Positions 51,896-60,641 of a DNA stretch of 64,000 bases are shown one piece after another. This DNA is from Snodgrassella alvi (lineage in GTDB: Bacteria; Pseudomonadota; Gammaproteobacteria; Burkholderiales; Neisseriaceae): NCBI RefSeq assembly GCF_040741455.2, contig NZ_CP160328.2, positions 2,049,701 to 2,113,700 of the forward strand. The letters run 5' to 3'. The notes under the pieces are model-generated. The model made no database searches. It was not told where the DNA came from and saw only the letters and a program-made list of their open reading frames with translations. The position numbers and the translations under genes are program-made. The stretch's first letter is position 1. Each line of letters begins with the position of its first letter.

Positions 51896-52936
51896 ATGAA
51901 AGTTGCCGTTTTTGTGGAACCCGGTAAAGTAGCCATACGAGAAATGGACAAACCAGTTATTCAGCAGCCCACTGATGCCATTATTCGTATTGTTCGCGCC
52001 TGTGTTTGTGGTTCAGACTTATGGTGGTTTCGCGGTATCAGTCAGCGCGAGTCTGGTAGCACAGTGGGTCACGAAGCCATTGGTGTGGTGGATGAGGTTG
52101 GCGATGCCGTAACTCATATTCGAAAAGGTGATTTTGTTATCGTCCCTTTCACCCATGGCTGTGGCCATTGCGCTGCATGTGAGGCTGGTTTTGATGGTAA
52201 CTGCCTGAACAAACAAGATGGTGGCAATGGCGGCTATCAAGGAGAATATCTGCGTTTCAGTAACGCTGACTGGGCTCTGGTAAAAATTCCTGGTCAGCCA
52301 CAGGATTATTCAGACGCAGTGCTCAATTCGTTGCTAACACTGGCTGATGTGATGGCTACAGGCTATCATGCGGCTTCCAGTGCTGAAGTTAAAGCGGGGG
52401 ATACTGTGGTGGTGATGGGAGATGGTGCCGTCGGCCTGTGTGGTGTAATAGCAGCCAAACTACGTGGAGCAAAACGCATTATTGCCATGAGCCGCCACCC
52501 AGACAGGGCAGCGCTGGCACAGGAATTTGGTGCCACAGATATTGTGCCCGAACGCGGCGAAGCAGCTGTTGCAAAAGTTTTGTCCATGACGGCTGGAGCA
52601 GGCGCGGATGCGGTGCTGGAATGTGTAGGCAGTGAAGAATCTTTACAAACTGCTATCGCGGTTGCGCGGCCGGGAGCTGTTGTAGGTTGTGTTGGCGTGC
52701 CGCATCAAAACGAAATCAAAACAGGTGATATTTTCTGGCGCAATATAGGGCTGCGTGGCGGTATCGCCAGCGTAACCACTTACGATAAGAATTTGTTGCT
52801 TCAAGCAGTGTTGGATGAAAAAATTCAGCCGGGAAAAGTATTTACCCAGCGTTTTGCTTTAAATAATATTCAGGCTGCATATGAAGCCATGGATCAGCGT
52901 AAGGCGATTAAGTCTTTGTTAGTTATTGATAATTAA
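51896..52936 (+). CDS. Zinc-dependent alcohol dehydrogenase (MDR family)
   Basis: 346 residues. Catalytic zinc ligands Cys38 (VCGSD) and His59-Glu60 (GHEAIG); structural zinc cysteines C89, C92, C95 and C103 (GCGHCAACEAGFDGNC). Rossmann domain with VVMGDGAVGLCGVIAAKLRG and the following acidic/polar SRHPDRAALAQEFGATD; the SRHP after strand 2 favours NADP(H) over NAD(H). Cytoplasmic oxidoreductase of unknown substrate, of the kind annotated as IMP dehydrogenase/GMP reductase-like or YdjJ-like. Convergent with an aldo/keto reductase, sharing a terminator. AGATAAAG before the ATG is a weak site. An accessory detoxification function is plausible. Confidence 0.9.
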   Translation: MKVAVFVEPGKVAIREMDKPVIQQPTDAIIRIVRACVCGSDLWWFRGISQRESGSTVGHEAIGVVDEVGDAVTHIRKGDFVIVPFTHGCGHCAACEAGFDGNCLNKQDGGNGGYQGEYLRFSNADWALVKIPGQPQDYSDAVLNSLLTLADVMATGYHAASSAEVKAGDTVVVMGDGAVGLCGVIAAKLRGAKRIIAMSRHPDRAALAQEFGATDIVPERGEAAVAKVLSMTAGAGADAVLECVGSEESLQTAIAVARPGAVVGCVGVPHQNEIKTGDIFWRNIGLRGGIASVTTYDKNLLLQAVLDEKIQPGKVFTQRFALNNIQAAYEAMDQRKAIKSLLVIDN

Positions 52937-52949
52937 TTGATTATAAAAA

Positions 52950-52984
52950 ATTCCCTGCCGGTAATTAACTATCTGGCAGGGAAT
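52950..52984. terminator. Bidirectional terminator
   Basis: TTCCCTGCC and GGCAGGGAA with A/T runs on both sides, between the convergent alcohol dehydrogenase and aldo/keto reductase. Confidence 0.88.
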
Positions 52985-53024
52985 ATATTTTTTCAATAAT
53001 GTTTTACATTGCTATGCTTTAAAA

Positions 53025-54032
53025 TTAAAAGATACCTTTCATGCCTTCAGGGGTATAACGTTCGCCCTGAATGTTGATAGTATTTTTTAAATCATTTAAA
53101 GTCTGAACATCCGCTGCGTCCAGCTTTAACAGACTTGCCTGATTGTTTTCGTGCAGGTATTTAGGGTTTTTGGTACCTGGAATTGGTACGATATGTTCCC
53201 ATTGTGCCAGCAACCAGGCCAGTGCAATTTGTCCCATAGTGCAGTTGTATTTAACTGTCATTGGTTCGAGTGCCTGTAGCAGCCGTTTATTATGTTCCAG
53301 ATTTTCATCCTGAAAGCGTGGGTTAGTGCGGCGGAAATCATTTTCAGACAATTCGTCTTTGTTTTGAATTTTACCAGTCAGGAAACCACGACCCAGTGGA
53401 GAGTAGGGCACCAAACCAATATTTGATTTTTTCAAAATTGGAAGGATGTCATCTTCAATTTCGCGTGTCCATAAAGAATATTCGGTTTGAACTACATCTA
53501 CCGGATAAACAGCACAGGCGCGCTGTAATACAGGCACAGATACTTCGCATAAACCAACATTGGCAATTTTGCCTTCTTTTACCAGATCAGCCAAAGTTTG
53601 CATGGTTTCTTCTATTACCGCATCTGGGTCAATACGGTGGATATAATAGAGGTCAATCTGCTCAATACCTAGTCGTGTCAAAGATTCATCACAGCATTTT
53701 CTAATATAGTCTGGATGGTTATTAATATTGCGGTTATATCCGGAAGTACTGTTTCTGTCTATACCGCACTTAGACGCGATTGTCAGCCCAGCGCGGGTTG
53801 AAGCCGGCAGGGTTTTTAATACTGAACCAATCAGCTTTTCATTAGCTCCGCGCCCATACATATCGGCTGTGTCAATTAGCGTAACGCCGCTGTCGATTAC
53901 CTCATGCAACATTGAGCTTGCTTTAGCTGTATCAATGTCGCCATAGAATTCACTCAGCCCCATGGCACCATAGCCAATAGCTGAAACGGTTAAATGCTGG
54001 CCAAGTTTTCTTTGTGGTAGAGATTGAGTCAT
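53025..54032 (-). CDS. Aldo/keto reductase
   Basis: 335 residues, (beta/alpha)8 fold. The catalytic tetrad is complete: Asp54 and Tyr59 in LIDTADMYGRGANEKLIG, Lys88 in TIASKCG and His132 in YYIHRIDPD. The C-terminal NADPH-binding part reads VPIPGTKNPKYLHEN. It belongs to the larger AKR11/AKR13-like bacterial group that reduces aldehydes and ketones with NADPH; substrate unknown. Cytoplasmic. A LysR regulator lies 194 bp upstream on the same strand and might regulate it. GAAAATC before the ATG is a weak ribosome-binding site. Confidence 0.92.
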   Translation of the reverse strand: MTQSLPQRKLGQHLTVSAIGYGAMGLSEFYGDIDTAKASSMLHEVIDSGVTLIDTADMYGRGANEKLIGSVLKTLPASTRAGLTIASKCGIDRNSTSGYNRNINNHPDYIRKCCDESLTRLGIEQIDLYYIHRIDPDAVIEETMQTLADLVKEGKIANVGLCEVSVPVLQRACAVYPVDVVQTEYSLWTREIEDDILPILKKSNIGLVPYSPLGRGFLTGKIQNKDELSENDFRRTNPRFQDENLEHNKRLLQALEPMTVKYNCTMGQIALAWLLAQWEHIVPIPGTKNPKYLHENNQASLLKLDAADVQTLNDLKNTINIQGERYTPEGMKGIF

Positions 54033-54226
54033 TATTGATTTTCCTATCAGTGAAATAATGCCAGAACTGTGTCTTTCAGGAATTTATCTTTTCGGCGCAG
54101 CTCTGAACAATGCTTAATTGCTGACACTGATAGTAATTAATCAAATCTGTTTAGAGAAATACAAAATTATTGATACAAAAAACATATCAATATGGTTGTA
54201 AATTTTTACTTATCACAAACATTAGC

Positions 54227-55198
54227 TTATGCTGATTCTTTAGGTAAATCTTGTTGTGTAAAGTATTCCGTGATGGCCTGAATAGTAGGATTATCCATAG
54301 CTGAAGTATGCCACAGAAGATGCATATCCATCGAAAGCATTTGTTCATATTTCGCAGTCAGTTTTTTATATACCACGCCTGCTACTTGAGCCTGTGCCAT
54401 TGAATCAGGTAGTAGCAACATGGCTCTGCCCATAGCTATTTCCATAAGCATAGTCAAAAAATTTGGTAACTTTTCTTTTAGCAACAGTGGCTTGCTAAGT
54501 TGACTATTTACCTTTTGTAACTTATCGTACAAATTAGGATGCTGATAACGCTTACACCAATACAGAGGCAAATCCTGCACCATATTTAAATCAATTTCTT
54601 GCTCTACACTGGCAGGATGCTGCTCGGGCAAAGCCAAAACCAGTTTTTCCCGATGAACTAATAAACTTTTGGCTTGAAGGCTGGTGTTTTTATATTCAGA
54701 AATAATCACCATATCTATATTGCTTTTATTAAATTCAGCCATAAGTTCTTTGCAAGTATAATCTTGCTGTAACAAGTCGATATGTTGATTAAAGCGGCGG
54801 ATAAATTCACTGAACAGTGGAATAAAATTAAAACCAAGAATCTTGGTAATACCCATTGTTACCTTACCAGCAGGCAAATTATGCACATAATTGACTGCCT
54901 GTGATAAACCTTCCAGCCAGCTTTTCGCTTTTTCCCTGAATTCTCTGCCTTGTTCGGTCAGCAACACATAACGGGTATTGCGCACCAGCAAAGTAGTTTG
55001 CAGTTTTTGTTCCAATTCCTTGATTTGCATAGATAGCGGCGGCTGACTAATGCCTAGGCGGCTGGCAGCTTTCCGGAAATTACCTTCTTCACACACTGCC
55101 AGAAAGTATTGCAGCTGCTTTATAGTTGGCAGATGCCGGCTGTAAAGAACTGAATTGTCTGGATGTAATTGTTCCTGAGGCGGTGGTGAATAAAGCAT
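54227..55198 (-). CDS. LysR-family transcriptional regulator
   Basis: 323 residues. Winged helix-turn-helix at about 27-86 (IKQLQYFLAVCEEGNFRKAA, then LGISQPPLSMQIKELEQKLQ), then a linker helix and the substrate-binding domain (about 110-310). The N-terminal 22 residues (MLYSPPPQEQLHPDNSVLYS) are longer than usual, so a later start is possible; MQ or other in-frame ATGs are not obvious. It lies upstream of the aldo/keto reductase on the same strand; a divergent target gene, the classical LysR layout, is not present. Its inducer is unknown. Confidence 0.92.
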   Translation of the reverse strand: MLYSPPPQEQLHPDNSVLYSRHLPTIKQLQYFLAVCEEGNFRKAASRLGISQPPLSMQIKELEQKLQTTLLVRNTRYVLLTEQGREFREKAKSWLEGLSQAVNYVHNLPAGKVTMGITKILGFNFIPLFSEFIRRFNQHIDLLQQDYTCKELMAEFNKSNIDMVIISEYKNTSLQAKSLLVHREKLVLALPEQHPASVEQEIDLNMVQDLPLYWCKRYQHPNLYDKLQKVNSQLSKPLLLKEKLPNFLTMLMEIAMGRAMLLLPDSMAQAQVAGVVYKKLTAKYEQMLSMDMHLLWHTSAMDNPTIQAITEYFTQQDLPKESA

Positions 55199-55536
55199 AT
55201 TTTCCCCTGTTTAAAGTAATGAAAAAACAGCAATAGAGATAGTATAAATCAATTTAATTTCAAAAAAATATATGTATTCTGGTTGCGAAATGTTAATTTA
55301 TTTATTTATTTTCATAATTTTGCCGGTATTTGCAATCTGTTGAAAAAAAATTCATTATGAGCAACTGATGATGCAGTATCTAAAAAAATGAAGCCAGTTA
55401 AAGACCCAGACAGTGAAATTTTTACACTGAAGAATGGATGTAATAAAACAGGTATAAGAGAAGTGGATACTGGCTTAATCTAATGGCCTATACCAACAGT
55501 ACAGATGAATATCAAGAGCAGCGTGTGAGTAAGTTT
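55199..55536. other. Gene-free stretch between the LysR gene and the ABC transporter
   Basis: About 340 bp, AT-rich; contains the LysR promoter (minus strand). No gene seen. Confidence 0.4.
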
Positions 55537-55571
55537 AGCTGAATTGGTAGGTTTGCAATGCCAATTCAGCT
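55537..55571 (-). terminator. 11-bp inverted repeat after the ABC transporter
   Basis: AGCTGAATTGG (55537-55547) and CCAATTCAGCT (55561-55571) with a 13-nt loop, 26 bp after the permease stop. No T run follows, so termination is uncertain. Confidence 0.5.
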
Positions 55572-55596
55572 CGCGAACTTCTTTATTAGATTAAGT

Positions 55597-56397
55597 TTAA
55601 TTGGCTAAAGATATATCCCGCCGTCTAAATATCATTACTGCTATAAGAAATAAGATGCAGGTATAGACAATATTGGCCGCAAAGGTAATATATAAATCTT
55701 TATCTATAGATTGAAAGTATGTGTTTTTGATTAATTCAATCAAATAATTATTTGCGTTTAGAGGGGATAATTTATAGATTAAACTATCTGGGGATAAATC
55801 AAAATAGCGTAAATTTATAATTTTCCACAAAATATCTGCAAAGAAATAATAGATAAAACAGAAGGCGGTTATAAAGGCGGTACTGCTGGTGAAGGTTGAA
55901 AGTAGTAGTGCTAGAGAGGAGTAAAATATCGTTACGACTAATGAGAGTGCAATAAATAACACGATTGTTTTCAATATTGCATTGAATTCGGGCAGATGAG
56001 CTGTGGCCAATAGCTGTAATAATAAAACACCGATTGCACTTAATATCTGTAATACCGGCATAAGCAGAATAATGGAGCCTATTTTTGCTAGTAGTATTTT
56101 ATAACGTTGGTAAGGGCGGGTAAGAATAAATTTGATTGTACCACGGGATATTTCTGTGCTCAGTGTATTAGATGCCATTAATATGGCAATATAATTTGAA
56201 TAATAATAGCATATTGTCATACCCCAAATAAATATCTTTTCTGATTTTTCAGGTGTAATAGCTGTATCTGATTTGCTGACTGCGAGATATATTCCGCCAT
56301 AATAAAAGATATATACAAACAATAATATTAATGGCATAACAATTGTGTAGGTGGATTTACTAAGGTATTTACGCCATTCATTTAAAATTAACTTCAT
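55597..56397 (-). CDS. ABC-2 type transporter permease (BcrB/NosY-like)
   Basis: 266 residues with six hydrophobic segments (about 15-37, 55-77, 100-130, 140-168, 170-192 and 238-258), typical of a one-domain ABC-2 permease. A short amphipathic helix at the N-terminus (KLILNEWRKYLSKSTYTIVM) is characteristic of this group. It contains STEISRGTIKFILTRPYQRY, the cytoplasmic loop found in bacitracin- and lantibiotic-type exporters. It starts at the last base of the ATPase gene, so the two are coupled. Substrate unknown; export of a peptide or toxic compound is likely. The gene is AT-rich compared with housekeeping genes here. Confidence 0.88.
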   Translation of the reverse strand: MKLILNEWRKYLSKSTYTIVMPLILLFVYIFYYGGIYLAVSKSDTAITPEKSEKIFIWGMTICYYYSNYIAILMASNTLSTEISRGTIKFILTRPYQRYKILLAKIGSIILLMPVLQILSAIGVLLLQLLATAHLPEFNAILKTIVLFIALSLVVTIFYSSLALLLSTFTSSTAFITAFCFIYYFFADILWKIINLRYFDLSPDSLIYKLSPLNANNYLIELIKNTYFQSIDKDLYITFAANIVYTCILFLIAVMIFRRRDISLAN

Positions 56398-57347
56398 TAT
56401 TTAATTCCTTTTTGATAATTTTGATTATCGTTATGAATGATGCTGAGGAATGATTCTTCCAGTGAGCTTTGGGTTAGTTTTATGCTCAGCAGGGGTATAT
56501 TGTGTTCAATTAGTAGTTTGGCTATTTGTGCTCTTGGGTCTTCTTCCGATTGGTTAATCATGATTTCGAGACTGTTAAGCTGATTGTTTACCTGATAACC
56601 ATGTTGCTGAAGTATTTCTTCAGCCTGTAATATGTTTCCTCCGACTTCTAGATGAATGATATTATTGGATTTCCCTAGAAAATCATGTATGGAGCCTGCA
56701 TATATTTGTTTTCCTCGATTGATAATGAAAATATCGTTAACAATTTCCTGTAATTCGGAGAGGAGATGGCTGGAAATAATAATGCTGTTGCCGTCGCGGA
56801 CAAAGTCTTTCATTAGGCTACGAAAATCTTTTATTCCCTCTGGATCAAGCCCATTCATGGGTTCGTCCAGAATAAGAACTTTAGGCTGATGAATGGTGGC
56901 ATTGGCAACACCTAATCTTTGCCGCATGCCTAGGGAGAAGCCTTTTACTTTTTTCTTTTCTGCGCCTTTAAGTCCAGTATGAGCCAATGTTTGCATGATC
57001 TCTTCATTGGTGATGGCCCGGCGGCTCATATTGGCAAAAATTTGCAGATTTCTGAAACCAGACATGTAATTATAGAATTCCGGGTTTTCGATTATTGTGC
57101 CTAAATTGAATGCCGCTTTTTCAAAATCTTTCTGGATATCATAACCACAGATTTTGATTTCTCCGCTATTGGGAAACATTAGGCCGGTAAGCATTTTCAG
57201 CATGGTGGTTTTACCAGCGCCATTTGGCCCTATAAATCCCATGATGCGTCCGGGGGCAATTTTAAAGCTGATGTTTTCCAGAATCTGCCGGCCTGAAATT
57301 TTTTTGGAAACTTGGTTTACTTCTATCAGATAATCAGTATTGCTCAC
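56397..57347 (-). CDS. ABC transporter ATPase (BcrA-like)
   Basis: 316 residues from GTG 57347, preceded by GAAAGGCTTATC. Walker A GFIGPNGAGKTTMLKMLTGL (about 38-52), signature VKGFSLGMRQRLGVANA, Walker B VLILDEPMNGLDPEGI and the switch His in IISSHLLSEL. The C-terminal extension (about 230-316) with RAQIAKLLIEHNIPLLSIKL and SSLEESFLSI is typical of drug/peptide export ATPases (BcrA, CcmA-like). It forms a two-gene unit with the permease. No bacteriocin or immunity gene was found beside it, nor a two-component system of the BceRS type. Confidence 0.92.
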   Translation of the reverse strand: MSNTDYLIEVNQVSKKISGRQILENISFKIAPGRIMGFIGPNGAGKTTMLKMLTGLMFPNSGEIKICGYDIQKDFEKAAFNLGTIIENPEFYNYMSGFRNLQIFANMSRRAITNEEIMQTLAHTGLKGAEKKKVKGFSLGMRQRLGVANATIHQPKVLILDEPMNGLDPEGIKDFRSLMKDFVRDGNSIIISSHLLSELQEIVNDIFIINRGKQIYAGSIHDFLGKSNNIIHLEVGGNILQAEEILQQHGYQVNNQLNSLEIMINQSEEDPRAQIAKLLIEHNIPLLSIKLTQSSLEESFLSIIHNDNQNYQKGIK

Positions 57348-57439
57348 GATAAGCCTTTCTTATTGTTTGTTTTGTTGTGAATCGATTTGATGCAAGAGTT
57401 TCAAGTTTTGCATATTTGTCTCCGATGAAAAGATATATG

Positions 57440-57462
57440 AATAATGATTTAAAAATATTTTT
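57440..57462 (+). repeat. 23-bp direct repeat, copy 1
   Basis: Begins AATAATGATTTAAAAA and ends ATTTTT; identical to 57941-57963 except for one base (T/C). Confidence 0.6.
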
Positions 57463-57940
57463 GAATAATAATGTATTATACAAAAATTAACAATTATATC
57501 TAATAAATATGCAGGGTAACTTTTATGTTTGTGCGCATTAGTTGATATGTATGAGTTTTTAGATTTTTGTAGTTTTTTGGGCTAGGATATTTAACAGATA
57601 ACTTGTGAAATTGATTTAATCTACAGCTAAAAGGGTTTGATTTTTTTGTTACGGATTCGACCTTGATAAGTAACCAACTGTTTTATTCAGATTGATGATT
57701 TTACACTGAGGTATTGCGGCCACATTTTTTAGAAATAAAGGCATGGCTACTAATATGTCGCTGTTTTTTTTTAGTTCGTTGTAATCTTTTTTAAATCAAT
57801 TGATTGGTTACATTAGTATAAAAGTTGTTTTTAAATTTTTTGAATATTTTTATATTAATAAATATATTGGTATATATTTGCTTGATTTTATACCCAGTAT
57901 TTTAGGTACCTCTTTAAATTTTTGATATCGTTTATTTCTC

Positions 57941-57963
57941 AATAATGATTTAAAAACATTTTT
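57941..57963 (+). repeat. 23-bp direct repeat, copy 2
   Basis: Second copy, 22 of 23 bases identical to 57440-57462, 501 bp apart. Confidence 0.6.
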
Positions 57964-58287
57964 ATTAGGGAAACAAGGTTTATTTAAGGCTTATTAAAAG
58001 ATTAGCAATTTTGTCTTTGTTGGTTCTAAAGTTCTTGGTTTATTGGGATTCTGAAAAATTTGGATTATATTGCTTTTTTACTAATTAGTATGAATACTGG
58101 AATGTAGTTCTAATTAGTGTTGAAGCTTGGCAAGCAGGATAGTGCTTGAGTGCTGGCTTGTTTGGATGATGCTGAAGTAGAAATTTTTAGCTCTAGAGAA
58201 GAATGCAAGTTGATCGCTACTGGGGGTATATTTGTTGAATTCTTAACAAGATTGGCTAGTGTGAAAATTCTTGGGTAAGGCTGATAA

Positions 58288-58319
58288 TAAAAAAGCACAG
58301 CATAAGCTGTGCTTTTTTA
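58288..58319 (-). terminator. Terminator of the tRNA-Val/tRNA-Asp transcript
   Basis: AAAAAAGCACAGC and GCTGTGCTTTTTT with a 4-nt loop, 8 bp beyond the 3' end of tRNA-Asp on the minus strand; T runs on both strands. Confidence 0.9.
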
Positions 58320-58326
58320 TATTATT

Positions 58327-58403
58327 TGGCGCGGCGGACGGGGCTCGAACCCGCGACCCCCGGCGTGACAGGCCGGTACTCTAACCAACTGAGCTACCAC
58401 CGC
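58327..58403 (-). tRNA. tRNA-Asp (anticodon GTC)
   Basis: 77 nt, CCA encoded. On the minus strand acceptor GCGGTGG pairs with CCGCCGC, anticodon arm CCGGC-CTGTCAC-GCCGG with anticodon GTC at 58367-58369, and T arm GCGGG-TTCGAGC-CCCGT. G34 is the position at which queuosine and then glutamyl-queuosine are formed; gluQ, whose product does this, lies at 62831. Confidence 0.97.
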
Positions 58404-58436
58404 GCAAGTTTTACGCTATTGCATAAAACAAAAAAC

Positions 58437-58512
58437 TGGTGGGTGATGACGGAGTCGAACCGCCGACATTCTGCTTGTAAGGCAGACGCTCTACCAACTG
58501 AGCTAATCACCC
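58437..58512 (-). tRNA. tRNA-Val (anticodon TAC)
   Basis: 76 nt, CCA encoded. On the minus strand acceptor GGGTGAT pairs with ATCACCC, anticodon loop CTTACAA with TAC at 58477-58479, T loop TTCGACT. It is 33 bp upstream of tRNA-Asp and probably co-transcribed. Confidence 0.97.
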
Positions 58513-58577
58513 GTACTTGGGAAAGACGCTATTAAACCAGATATGCTGTCGGCTGGCAAGTGTTGGATGTGAAAAAA

Positions 58578-60548
58578 TTAGCTCGTACCTTGTAATGACC
58601 AGTTTTCAAAGAGTATTACTTTGTCTCTGGGACCAAGTACGACAAGTGTATCTTCGGCCTTAAACTGAAAATCAGGACTGAATGCGCGTAGCTGATGTGC
58701 ATTGCGGCGTACAGAAAGCAGTTTGATTTTTAGTTTCTCAAGTGGGAGTTCGTTGATGCTTTTGCCGACGAGAAAAGCATCAGGTGGTAGGGTGAAGGCT
58801 TGACGATAGTAATGTATGTTTTCTTCGGACAGTTCATCATCGCTGCCAGCAAACAGGCCTTCGAGCGCTTGATAGCGGTTTTGGCGGATGCGCTGCATGA
58901 TTTGATACACTTCATCAAATGGTTTGCCGGAACTGAGCAATGCTTGGCTGGCCAATGTCAGGCTTGATTCTTTTTCGTCGGAGACGATGTCGTCTGCACC
59001 CATGTTGGTAAACACTGGAATGTTGTCGTCGTTGGTTACGCGCACGATTACAGGCATGGTGGGTGCAATAAGCATGATGTTGTTGAGGATGTGTTTGGCC
59101 TCGGTCATGTTGTTGATGGTAATGAGTACGGTATTGGCTCGTTTCAAGCCTGCTGCCTGCAAAACTTCCTGTCGTTTGGCATCACCAAAGGTGACTGGCT
59201 CACCGGCCGCTTTGGCTGTGGCAACGCGCTCGGCATCCAAATCAATGGCGTAGTAGGGTGTGTCTTCTTGTTGCAATATGCGGGCGATGCTCTGGCCGCA
59301 ACGTCCAAAGCCGATGATAAGGATGTGGTCGGACTTGCTCATGGTTTCAACGAGTATGGTTTGCAAGTCTGCAGCCTGTTCGTCCCAGCTGCGTTTTACC
59401 AATAATCCTGAGAGTTTATCTGCACTTTTCATGATAAAGGGCGCCAGTATCATGGAGAGTAGGATGGCGGCGATGGCAGCTTGTTGCAAATTGAGTGAGA
59501 TAAGTCCAAGCGCACCGCTGATGGCAAGCATAACAAAACCAAATTCGCCTCCTTGTGCCAGATACAAGGCTGTTTTTGTGCTGTCGCTGCTGTTTTCTTT
59601 CATGTAGCGGCCAATGCCGTAGAGAACCCCTGCTTTAAGGACAATGAGAAGAGCACATAGAACCAGTATCATGAGCCAGCTGGATTGTAATACTTGTATG
59701 TTTAGCTTCATGCCAATGGTGATAAAGAAAAAACCGAGGAGAATGTCGCGGAAGGGGCGAATGTCGTCTTCTACTTGATAACGGTATTCGGTTTCGGATA
59801 TCAGCATGCCTGCAACGAATGCACCAAGTGCCAGTGACAGGCCGGCTAATTGGGTGAGATAGGCCACGCCAAGGGTCACCAGCAATACGTTTATCATGAA
59901 AAGTTCACTGGACTTGGTACGTGCAATTAAGCGAAACCATACGGGCATGATTCTGCTGCCGACTATCAGCAACAAACCAAGTGCCAGTGCCATAGTTAGA
60001 AGTGCTTTGCCCATTTGCAGTATTAGGCCGTCACTACTGTGTGCTAGTGCTGGAAACAGAATCATTAAGGGTACGACGGCTATGTCCTGCATCAGCAGTA
60101 CGCCCATAATCATGTGGCCGTAATGTTGGCTGAGTTCGTTTTTTTCAACCATAATGCGGCTGACGATAGCGGTAGACGACATCGTCATGGCAGCAGCAAG
60201 GGTAAAAGCCCATGTAAGCTGAATCCCCATCAGCCCAAAAATGATAAACAGGGCTAGGAGCGTAAGGATAACTTGTAGTCCTCCTAGTCCAAGTACCAGC
60301 CGGCGCATGGCTTTGAGTTTGCCAATGGAAAATTCAAGTCCGATGCTGAACATGAGGAAGGTAATGCCGATTTCACCGATGAATTCAGTGGCATGGCTTT
60401 GGTTAATTAAATGCAGCCAGCCCGGACCGGCCATAAAACCGACGACGAGATAGCCAAGCATGGCGGGAATGTGTAGACGTCGGCAGATGATGGCGGCCAA
60501 AACGGCTACCAAAAGAATCATCACGACAGGGCCAAGAGAAATATGCAT
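58578..60548 (-). CDS. KefB/KefC-type cation:proton antiporter with RCK domain
   Basis: 656 residues (E. coli KefB 601, KefC 620). N-terminal CPA2 Na+/H+-exchanger domain at about 5-380 with 12 or so membrane helices (LGYLVVGFMAGPG, GITFLMFSIGLEFSIGKLKA, MSSTAIVSRIM, LLMQDIAVVPLMI, LSLALGAFVAGMLISETEYR). A RCK-N/TrkA-N domain at about 408-525 has the nucleotide-binding GFGRCGQSIARIL, and a TrkA-C domain follows at about 570-650 (LPLEKLKIKLLSVRRNAHQL). It exports K+ (with H+ entering), usually gated by glutathione adducts or nucleotides during electrophile stress. The ancillary kefF/kefG flavoprotein is not adjacent. Monocistronic. Confidence 0.92.
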   Translation of the reverse strand: MHISLGPVVMILLVAVLAAIICRRLHIPAMLGYLVVGFMAGPGWLHLINQSHATEFIGEIGITFLMFSIGLEFSIGKLKAMRRLVLGLGGLQVILTLLALFIIFGLMGIQLTWAFTLAAAMTMSSTAIVSRIMVEKNELSQHYGHMIMGVLLMQDIAVVPLMILFPALAHSSDGLILQMGKALLTMALALGLLLIVGSRIMPVWFRLIARTKSSELFMINVLLVTLGVAYLTQLAGLSLALGAFVAGMLISETEYRYQVEDDIRPFRDILLGFFFITIGMKLNIQVLQSSWLMILVLCALLIVLKAGVLYGIGRYMKENSSDSTKTALYLAQGGEFGFVMLAISGALGLISLNLQQAAIAAILLSMILAPFIMKSADKLSGLLVKRSWDEQAADLQTILVETMSKSDHILIIGFGRCGQSIARILQQEDTPYYAIDLDAERVATAKAAGEPVTFGDAKRQEVLQAAGLKRANTVLITINNMTEAKHILNNIMLIAPTMPVIVRVTNDDNIPVFTNMGADDIVSDEKESSLTLASQALLSSGKPFDEVYQIMQRIRQNRYQALEGLFAGSDDELSEENIHYYRQAFTLPPDAFLVGKSINELPLEKLKIKLLSVRRNAHQLRAFSPDFQFKAEDTLVVLGPRDKVILFENWSLQGTS

Positions 60549-60641
60549 AATTCTTTGATTTTATTTAATTAAAATTTTATTATCATATTTTAACATAGAT
60601 GTTTTGGCTTGTGCGGATAATCCTGAGTATTGCTGATTTTT

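Larger units (their letters stand above)
57348..58287. other. AT-rich gene-free stretch upstream of the ABC transporter
   Basis: About 940 bp of very low GC with no credible gene. It holds the transporter promoter (minus strand) and two copies of a 23-bp direct repeat. A 62-codon frame on the minus strand (58110-58298) begins inside a terminator and was rejected. Confidence 0.5.

Noticed and set aside
57440-57963. The two 23-bp direct repeats as attachment sites or a target-site duplication of a mobile element
   Set aside because: They are AT-rich, only about 500 bp apart and enclose no recombinase or other gene.
58110-58298. 62-codon minus-strand frame near the tRNA genes
   Set aside because: Begins with GTG inside a strong terminator hairpin and has no ribosome-binding site.
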